A DNA stretch of 64,000 bases. It comes from Chimonanthus salicifolius (Eukaryota > Streptophyta > Magnoliopsida > Laurales > Calycanthaceae). A model generated the notes under the pieces. That model was given only the letters and a program-made list of their open reading frames with translations, made no database searches and was not told the DNA's origin. Location of the stretch: the NCBI GenBank assembly GCA_013350335.1, contig CM023541.1:34712739-34776738 (forward strand), read 5' to 3'. Below are positions 33,587 to 64,000 of the stretch, one piece after another; the stretch's first letter is position 1; each line of letters opens with the position of its first letter. The translations under genes and the position numbers were made by a program.

Positions 33587-33840
33587 GATGAAAGGTAACC
33601 GGAGGGTCCACACTCCGTCGGGGCATCCGAAGAACCTATGTGGGGTACCTTGATGTAATTTCCATGAAGAGGATACTATGCATGAAACGTAACCGGAGAT
33701 CCACACTCCGTCGGGGCATCCGTAATAGAATCGTGGGGGATACCTTGATGAGGAGCATTCCATCAAGAGGATACTATGTATGAAATGTAACCGGAGGGTC
33801 CACACTCCGTCGGGGCATCCGAAAGACCTATGTGGTGAGT
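33587..33840 (+). repeat. ~95-bp tandem repeat in LTR B
   Basis: Three copies of a unit with cacactccgtcggggcatcc (about 33609, 33702 and 33801) and 'taccttgatg' and 'ggatactatg' blocks between them. Two reverse copies of the same unit lie in LTR A at about 28925-29080. Confidence 0.8.
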
Positions 33841-35359
33841 ACTTTTATGTACATGTGATGGGTGAGACTCATTGCATATGATAGCATGGCATGGCATTGA
33901 ATCGGCATGATTATGACTTTTATTATCATGCAAGGCTTCTGGTTTTTATCTGTATGATTGGATCTCTATTATCATATACAGTTTTGGATACGATGCTTTA
34001 TAAGTATGGTATGATTTATTATAACTGGATTTAATATATATATTATATCTGGATTTTTGGTACTAATCCATGTGTTAACCCTAATTGGAATACCTACTGG
34101 GCGCATTGTACTAACGTCCTACTTCTACCCTACTGGATGATACAGGAAACGAGGGGAACAATGAACGCGTAACGGGCCAGGCATAGGAGCTTGGAGGATG
34201 ATAGTTTATATTTTGTTTAAGATACTCATGGGCTTGTATTTTCAGTATTTAAAATTCAGATTGTAATAACTTAGATGAATTTGCTATGGTTGGATATTTT
34301 ATTGGATAATTGCGTTATTATAATGATGATTAAGGACTTGACGTACTTTGCTATCTGAATGGAATAGAACTGTGTTCTATTATGTTTCCGCATGTTATGA
34401 TCTTTATTCCGCATGTTTATATTGCTATGTGTGAACCATTTTCTTGGACTAAGTCCATGCACACATAGGGTTAGCCAGTTAAGGGTCGGACTTCAGAAGT
34501 TCGGACTTAACTCGCGTTGTGACGTCCCGCTCTCTATCACTCTTTGTTTATAAAAAAAAAAAATAGACTCTGATTTTCGGAAAGAAGCGAGTGAAAAAGG
34601 GCGGGGCGTTACAGTTCGGCCAAGAGAGACAGGGAGAGAGTGAATTGAAACCAAAGTCTTTTCTTGATCATTGAGGGTCGGCCAAAGGTGGTGTCCTTTG
34701 GTAATGCCCTTTTGTAACTCCCATGCCCCTTCACCTCCCTCCCTAATGTTCCATTTGGAGGTTTCATCCCATGAGATGAAACACTCCCACCGTTTGACCC
34801 TTGGGTTTCCATCTTGAGATAGAGACCCTCCATCTCTCCAACGTGTATGCGTTGTGTAACCTCCAAAGACCTTTCACGTCCTCATTAATGATGTATTTGG
34901 AGTTTCATCCCATGAGATGAAACTCCCATGTTTCCAACGTGTAGCCTTGAGTTGATCTTTGTGAGATGCATCTCTCCACCTTCCCACTCCACTCACTTAA
35001 GATTAAGGTCCCATTAACTTCCACTCAACTCACTTAACTCACTTAAAAGCAACTCAATTAATTGATTCCATTTCCAACTTAATTCAGCCCCAATTTAATT
35101 AAGCTTGAACTCACTTGGTGGTCAACCAGGTCAACCATGACCCATTGGATCCCAATTGGGCATTTGACCCAATTGACGATCTTGACACAATTAAATAAAT
35201 CTCACCCATTTATTTCAATTGAACCATATCCACAATCCGTTGGGTCTTAATTGGGCAATTGACCGAACACTTACCCATCTAAGGTCCATATCCATTAATT
35301 CACAAATTAAATGGGCAATTTTCACAAATATTTATAACTTAAAAATCTGGCGTGTTACA

Positions 35360-35457
35360 TGCCTTAGGGACAATGAACTCATCCGTGGGAGTTTTAGAAG
35401 GATTGTATCTGAGTTTTAGTAGAGGTAGTGAGCTCACACGTTAATCCAAAAAAAAAA
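35360..35457 (+). mobile_element. tRNA-derived SINE, 3' part with poly(A)
   Basis: The segment resumes with the duplicated TGCCT after LTR A and ends 'taatcc' plus about 11 A near 35448. It completes the SINE begun at 28203. The joined SINE is about 180 bp. Confidence 0.55.
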
Positions 35458-36364
35458 ATTGCAAATGGTCCTCAACATATAACATTGGCAATACCCATAA
35501 ATAATTACTCATTGAGCCCATGCAAAGCAATTCTTTCAATTGTTTATTTTTGCATATTGTGCAAAAATGGGGTATCATGGGTTTCCACATGCTAATAACC
35601 TGGAAGATTACAAGTATGCACAATCAATATCATAGGCTCATTATACACTCAACGTATCAAAATCATAGTTTAAAATCTCAAAAAAAACTTAAAGCAAGTT
35701 TGTCCGAATTGACTTGAGTCAATGAGTCAAAGAATTATACCGACCTTTTCTGAGTCGAGTCCAAAATTTTGGACGAATTACTTGACTCAAGAAAATTTCT
35801 GATCAAATTTGAATTTTGAATTTTCAAACTATAAATCTATAATCTGAACGTAAGATGCCTCATGTATTTCTGCAATCAATTAATTTTAGGAAAAGAATCA
35901 GCGAAACAGAACGTATAATACAATTTAAAATATTCTTTTATATACTTCTGTTTGAGGTGATTCAAAAGCCAAAATGAAAGCCAAAGTCTAGTTTCAAGAA
36001 AATACATAAAACAACCATAGTTAATAGAAAAGAAAAAAAAATTGAGCTATATAAAAATTCGTAACTGCTATCTAGAATTTACTGATGGCAGCAACATGCA
36101 ATCTTAGGTAGAATACGAACATTTACTGAAAAGCAATGTATGTGAAAATACGATGATGATAATAAAAGTGCTTCATATAAAATTCAACAAGCTATGAGTG
36201 TGAGACCACATCATTACTTATTTACTTAATAGCAGAAACAAGCAACCATAGGAAAACAATTTTAACAGAAATAGAAGAAATAGATAACGCGCCCCATATA
36301 GACATCTGATTTTTCTGCCTCTACACACCTGATTTCAAAAAATATGGTAAAATTATCATTCTAC
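35458..36364. other. AT-rich intergenic DNA, no gene recognised
   Basis: No exon, RNA gene or clear repeat boundary is seen. Confidence 0.5.
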
Positions 36365-37250
36365 CCCTCCATGTATATTCATCCGAACGAACTGTCAGTT
36401 CATTTTCAGTTCGTTTGGATGAGTTAGTGTAATTTCGGTTTGTTCGAACGAATATACTCATCCGAACGAACTGAACAGTGCAATTTCAGTTTTTCGGACT
36501 TATGTTAATTCGTTCGAATGATCACTTAGGATCATTCGAACGAATGTGCCTTCTCATTCACTTTCTCAAGCTCGTCCTCTTCAGATTTGGCTCATGTTTT
36601 GGCTGCATTCTCATATTCCTCAAGTTTGTCCTCTTTAGACTTAGCCCATGTTTTGGCTGCATCTCCATATTTAGCTGTTTTGCTTTGAGATCTGACATCA
36701 AACATGGCACTGCTTTCTTTTTTCAAGACAAAATCCAAAATAGCACACCAAGAACCTATACTGCAGGAGTTGCCAAAATTACTTTGAAGAATTGCTGACT
36801 GATATTTAGTATCTCCAGAACTAGCTCTCCATTATGTGTCTTGTACACCACATTTACTCCAGCATTTTTTGACATTTACCATGTCCCATTGTGTGTCTTG
36901 TATACCACATTTACTCCAGCATTCTTTGACATTTACCATGTCACATTGTTTATTCATCAAAGGAATATACTATTTTTAGGGTATATCCAAACTAATCGAA
37001 CGAATAAACTTATATATGTTCATTCGTTCGAATGATTCAAACTGATCATTTGAACGAATAAAAATATATAAATTCATTCGTCCGAACAAACTGAAATTGC
37101 AGTGTTCTATTCGTTAGGATGAGTATACTCATCCGAACGACTGAAATTGCATTGATCTGTTCGTTCGGATGAGTATATTTGTTCGAACGAACAGAAATTA
37201 AATTGACAGTTCATTCGGACGAGTATATTCATCCAAACGAACGAAAATGA
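36365..37250. mobile_element. Foldback-type element with TTCGTTCGGATGAG arms
   Basis: Both ends are filled with direct and inverted copies of a 'catccgaacgaac / gttcgttcggatg' motif (left about 36375-36550, right about 36985-37245), so the arms pair with each other and within themselves. The best inner hairpin has perfect 16-bp arms at 36508-36523 and 36530-36545 with a 6-nt loop. The core includes a ~57-bp tandem duplication (about 36835-36948). No transposase is seen. Target duplications could not be placed. Confidence 0.65.
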
Positions 37251-37354
37251 ACTCACAATGATGATAATAATGATGACGACGATGATAATACAAGTAGTTT
37301 ACATACATTTAAATATAGGTATCAATTGCAAAAAATTGGAATTCTAACACAAGG

Positions 37355-37625
37355 ATTTTCACAAAGCGCCGAACCAAGGATATTTTTCACCTAGATGATT
37401 GTCGCCCATGAGTGATAATCATACAAAGCCCATGTGAGGCCCATCAAGGTCCAAATTGATATTCTCTCCTCACACTTATCTACCCCCATGAATTCTAACT
37501 AAAAAAGATATTCACACCACACCCGACCGAGGACATGTCTCACCTAGACAACTATCGCCCATGAACAATCCCATCGAGGCCCAAATTGACACCTCCTCAC
37601 TCATCTACCCCCATTAATTTAAATC
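37355..37625 (+). repeat. Diverged ~135-bp tandem duplication
   Basis: The phrase series 'caccaagg..atttttcacctagatgattgtcgcccatga' then 'gcccatcaaggtccaaattgata' recurs as 'acccgaccgaggacatgtctcacctagacaactatcgcccatga' then 'cccatcgaggcccaaattgaca'. The two copies are about 37365-37500 and 37505-37620. No coding sense. Confidence 0.55.
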
Positions 37626-38014
37626 CATATCCATTTTAAACCCATTCTGAGTTGATTTCACACTTGGATTAAAAATTCATCCAAAACTTACTCTATTTTA
37701 ACCGTTGATCTTTTAGACCCTTGAAAATCATGAATTTTCAAATCCAATGGTCCAATGGACTAGATATGAATGAGAAGCATTATCTTGAAAATACCTTTCA
37801 AGTACATATTGAACCCACCCAACCCATGGCCACATAAAGCCCAGGGGCAATTGACTCATTGGCGACGTCACCTTGGGGAAAGCGGTTGTGAGAATGAATG
37901 CTCTCTATGACAAACAATCCTTGGTCATCACAAAGCACAAAAATGCTATGGGCACTGATGCAGCATAACCAAGATTTAGCAGCACAAGTTAACAATGGAA
38001 AATCCTTTCGCCAT

Positions 38015-38180
38015 TTTTTTTTTTTTTTTTTTAATGATAATCATTTTTCTTCATTCGAAGAATAGGGGAAACCTCCAAACAAAACAGTACAGACCAGACT
38101 GCACTAATACAGACTCAAACAGTCTTAAAGAAGACTAAAAAACAGACCCCCAAAGGGAACAAATGAAAAAGAAACAACCA
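38015..38180 (-). mobile_element. Possible short LINE 3' end
   Basis: A T-run of about 18 nt (38015-38032) is followed by 'aatgataatc...' and an A/C-rich segment, similar in style to the reversed LINE tails at 43919 and 49501. No target duplication was found, so the call is weak. It lies just downstream of the endonuclease stop codon and might belong to its 3' UTR region. Confidence 0.3.
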
Positions 38181-38376
38181 TGTACATCTTACAGACTCAT
38201 AGCACATCATACATACTCCTACATCAGAACCAGGCTGAGGGCTGCATTTCTGTGCTTGATAATGCAAAACGCTACAAGGCAAATTTCTGGTCTTCCATCA
38301 CTGCTACTTTCCTGATTCTACAATGGATGCCTTTGAAACAGGAAGCAACAAATACATGTTGCTTTTAGCAAGACAT

Positions 38377-38382
38377 TTTATT
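38377..38382 (-). terminator. AATAAA signal just after the endonuclease stop codon
   Basis: On the minus strand AATAAA starts 7 nt after the TGA at 38390-38392. It may be too close to be the signal used; other signals may lie further downstream. Confidence 0.3.
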
Positions 38383-38389
38383 AGTACAT

Positions 38390-61643
<23,254 letters not shown>

Positions 61644-61872
61644 CTGGTGGCAAAACACATCATTATAGTTCAATGGATATGATTATGCATAGGGAAATGG
61701 AATAAGTTGTAAGACTCCTCATGCTAGTGTGACACTTGTGAGAGACCCATATCATGCCAAAGGCCCCACCATGCATAAGCTGGGATACAAAATTAGACTC
61801 GTCTGATCATCAGACTGTAGCAAACTTTCTATGTAGGCCATTGTTGTCTTTCATAAGCATGTTCTAACATCA
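61644..61872. other. Intron DNA upstream of the first visible endonuclease exon
   Basis: On the minus strand the acceptor is TGCCACCAG at 61644-61652. No further N-terminal exon is found to the right edge, so the next intron is at least 2.3 kb. Confidence 0.5.
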
Positions 61873-63339
61873 TGTTACGACTTTTCTGATTTTAGATGAG
61901 ATTGGGGATCTCTGAGTCGGTTTTAGGGGGTTTGGTAGCTTTGAGTAGCTTGTGGGCTCACTCATGAGCCTTGGTTTGCACCGTTTTGAGCTCAGGAGCT
62001 CGAGTGACATTTTTGTAATTTTGAATAAGTTATGATTTACCATGATACAATGTTTGAAAATTCACAATCCTCTCAAATAACTACACATGAGAAAAATAGA
62101 AACCTACACAAGTCCTCCTCAGAGATCAGTGTTTTGTATTTTCTAACGATTGGGATTTATTTGGAACAGAAAATGATTTATAAAAATTATTTCCTGATGT
62201 TGGTTTCAATGAGATTTTGGTTTTAAGCCCAACTCTAATCCTAGGATTTAAGAAAAATACCAAAATCCAGTTTTATGGCTCAAAGCCAAGTTTTTGAACG
62301 AGACTCGTTTTGGTTTCACCTTGGACTTGACCCGTTACCCTAGGGTTTTACTAAAAATGGCAACTTTAGCTGCTGCTGATTTTGGGAAAATCCTAATTCC
62401 TTTCCTCTTTTGGCAAGAGAGCAACAGCTCCTTTGCCCTAGCCGTGGCCAACCTTTCCCTTTGGCCACTCCTTTGGTTGTTGTTTCTTCTTCCCCCTCAT
62501 CTAGCTTTGGACGAGAGGAATCCTTGGGAGGGACCCTTGCCGCGGTTTTCACCAGAATTTCCCTGGATTTCGCCGGCATTTTTGAGCCTCCTTTCCCGAC
62601 TGAGCTTCGTGTGGACTACTAAGGCTTTCCCGATCACTTCATTGCTTCTATACCTAGGTGAGGGGACTTTTCACATTGCTTTAGAATATGCATTATGCAT
62701 TTCAAATATCCTAATTAGTTGGACATGGATAGTCGTAAATGGAAGCCCCTTGTGTTATGAGCCACTCAAAACGGAACTATTCAGATGACTATGTGGCAGG
62801 GGATCCACTCAGGTGTATTCATGTCAATTGTATGTTATACGACTTGTGTATCTTGTTTGATATTGGGTGATAATATGTTGACTTCTGTAGAATAACAAGT
62901 GGTGTGAATATGTTGTAAGATGATGATTATTAGAAATATATGTGATAGATAGTACATGTAGTTTACCTATTATGCCATGCTTAACTTGATGTGCTTATTG
63001 ATCATTGTAACATGTGTAGATGTAGAAGCCATGCATGTGGGTGTGACCCGTGGTGGATTGTCATGCTGGTAAGCATGTTCACTAAGTCACATCAGGTGAA
63101 GAGACTCCCCTAGTATGGGTCGGGAACTTAGGGTGTGGAGTGATTCAAGTACCGCGAACGGATCGCTAGAAGTGTTGGATTATGTTCCTCTAAGGTTGGG
63201 CACTGGTTGTGTCATCCCCTAGAGTGAGTGGAGTGATGTAATGATACTCTCAGAGTGGTTGAACGAGCCTTTGTCGGGTTGTAAGGCCCATAACCCCTGA
63301 GGGTTGTGTTTGGAGGTTGGTATGTGGGTGTTGTTGACT

Positions 63340-63700
63340 CTGGTTGGTCGAATGGGCAGGATCCCCAAGGCCGCCTATGCGTTGACACGAAGGTCATATG
63401 AGTGTCTCTTGACGGTCAAACGAGTGGGAGCCCCGGAGGCCACTTAAGCATTGACGGAGAGACCATAAGGATGTTAGTACGCGAGTGTGTAGTGGACATG
63501 AGCATTTGGTGGTCAGGTGAGTGGGAGCTTCTGAGGCTGCCGGCGCTCTAGACAGGATACAAGTGCTTTATGACTCACGTGACTGCTGTTGTGACACGAT
63601 GTTGGGACTGTGTGAATCATCTGTCAGCCAAACAGGCGGGGCCTACAGGTCGCCTATGTGTTGGCGAGGAGACGGCATGTATGAGTCCATCTCGTGATCA
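63340..63700 (+). repeat. Imperfect tandem repeats, ~70-130 bp
   Basis: The phrase 'ggtc.aacgagtgggagccccggaggccgcctatgcgttgac' recurs with changes at about 63346, 63413, 63510 and 63628. No coding sense. Confidence 0.6.
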
Positions 63701-63882
63701 GGGTGTGTGGTGTGTGAGTCACCTCGGGTTTACCATGGGGGTGTCCTCATGGGTTTTGCTAGAGACATGTTAGATGCCGGTTCGGGTACTAGCTGTTGGT
63801 GCGCGTTGGGGCGATCGTGCATGTAGGCATTTTAGGTGGATTCTGTTCATCCATTGTTGTGTGTTATGTTTGATTGCATGTG

Positions 63883-63927
63883 ATATAAATGTTGTTAAAA
63901 ATCGTACGATTTTAACAACATTTATAT
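63883..63927. repeat. Near-perfect 45-bp palindrome
   Basis: Left half atataaatgttgttaaaaat and right half attttaacaacatttatat pair around a central atcgtacgat that is itself self-complementary; only one A is unpaired. Confidence 0.9.
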
Positions 63928-64000
63928 GATTATTCTCTCACTGTGACATGTGTCATTCCAGATGTTTATTAAGTTGGACCCACTATCTTTATGCCCTACC

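Larger units (their letters stand above)
30824..34613 (+). mobile_element. Giant solo LTR B, nested in LTR A
   Basis: 3790 bp, TGTAACACTCCAG...GGGGCGTTACA. A perfect 5-bp target duplication GTTCG lies on both sides (30819-30823 and 34614-34618). It is inserted in LTR A in the opposite orientation. No long coding frame is supported, and none of the pol motifs is present. It contains a hairpin array (31945-33217), a ~95-bp tandem repeat (33587-33840) and a terminal 'gactctgattttcgg...gggcggggcgttaca' block shared with LTR A. Confidence 0.85.
28290..35359 (-). mobile_element. Giant solo LTR A (probable Tekay/Del-type gypsy), reverse orientation, split by LTR B
   Basis: On the minus strand it starts TGTAACACGCCAGATTTTTAAG (35359 downwards) and ends in CAGGGTGTTATA (28290). 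A perfect target duplication TGCCT flanks it (28285-28289 and 35360-35364). Without the nested copy it is about 3.28 kb. It aligns with LTR B over its length: the same start, the same inner phrases and the same hairpin and tandem repeats. No primer-binding site, purine tract or coding sequence is attached. The Tekay/Del assignment rests on the TGTAACACYCC start, the GTTACA end and the large size. Confidence 0.8.
61873..64000 (+). mobile_element. Probable start of another giant gypsy LTR (runs off the window)
   Basis: The start TGTTACGACTTTTCTGATTTTAG resembles the TGTAACACTCCAGATTTT start of LTR B. The segment is less AT-rich than its surroundings, has no recognised protein domain (the 165-codon frame 62294-62788 matches nothing known to me), and contains imperfect tandem repeats. 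The end is beyond the window, so LTR identity is an inference. Confidence 0.35.

Noticed and set aside
62294..62788. 165-codon open frame
   Set aside because: No recognised domain, hydrophobic low-complexity content, and it lies in a probable LTR; length alone is not enough.

Overview
The window is nuclear DNA from a flowering plant with a large genome rich in transposable elements; the species cannot be fixed from the sequence. The evidence is split eukaryotic genes with GT-AG introns, AT-rich intergenic DNA, long runs of plant Ty1/copia and Ty3/gypsy LTR retrotransposons nested in each other, L1-type LINEs, tRNA-derived SINEs and foldback repeats. There is no bacterial-style gene organisation, no CRISPR array and no rRNA or canonical tRNA gene.

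Two host genes can be assembled exon by exon. (1) A plus-strand nitronate monooxygenase / 2-nitropropane dioxygenase-like gene runs from 2159 to 24863. Its six exons join in frame into about 338 residues. Its genomic span is about 22.7 kb because introns 2 and 3 (11.9 and 9.05 kb) are full of retrotransposons. A sense-oriented solo LTR ends 41 bp before its ATG. (2) A minus-strand GEN1/SEND1-type Holliday-junction / flap endonuclease gene has nine visible exons from 61643 down to 38390, giving 415 in-frame residues. Its N-terminal exons lie beyond the right edge, and its introns hold LINE fragments, SINEs and foldback repeats.

Layout. 1-1495: AT-rich upstream DNA. 1496-2117: solo LTR serving as leader of gene 1. 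2608-14537 (intron 2): a 5'-deleted reverse-oriented copia element, split by a complete 8.8-kb gag-only Ty3/gypsy (Athila-like) element at 3448-12296 with a perfect 5-bp target duplication and a tRNA-Asp primer-binding site. 14631-23680 (intron 3): a reverse-oriented solo LTR related to the intron-2 element, split by a Tnt1-like (Tork) copia element at 16731-22635. This solo LTR carries a fragment of a 4-hydroxyphenylpyruvate dioxygenase (HPPD) gene. 24864-28200: intergenic DNA with a copia relic. 28203-35457: a SINE split by one giant solo LTR, itself split by a second giant solo LTR of the same family in opposite orientation; both carry an array of GGTTCGGCCAT/ATGGCCGAACC hairpins. 36365-37250: foldback element. 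38390-61643: the endonuclease gene. 61873-64000: probable start of another giant LTR, with tandem repeats and a near-perfect 45-bp palindrome.

The two host genes show no functional link. The strongest candidates for novelty are the hairpin array in the giant LTRs and the gypsy LTR family whose U3 differs between copies and in one copy holds an HPPD exon fragment. Next comes the LTR-driven, retrotransposon-inflated but still open nitronate monooxygenase gene with a GC splice donor.
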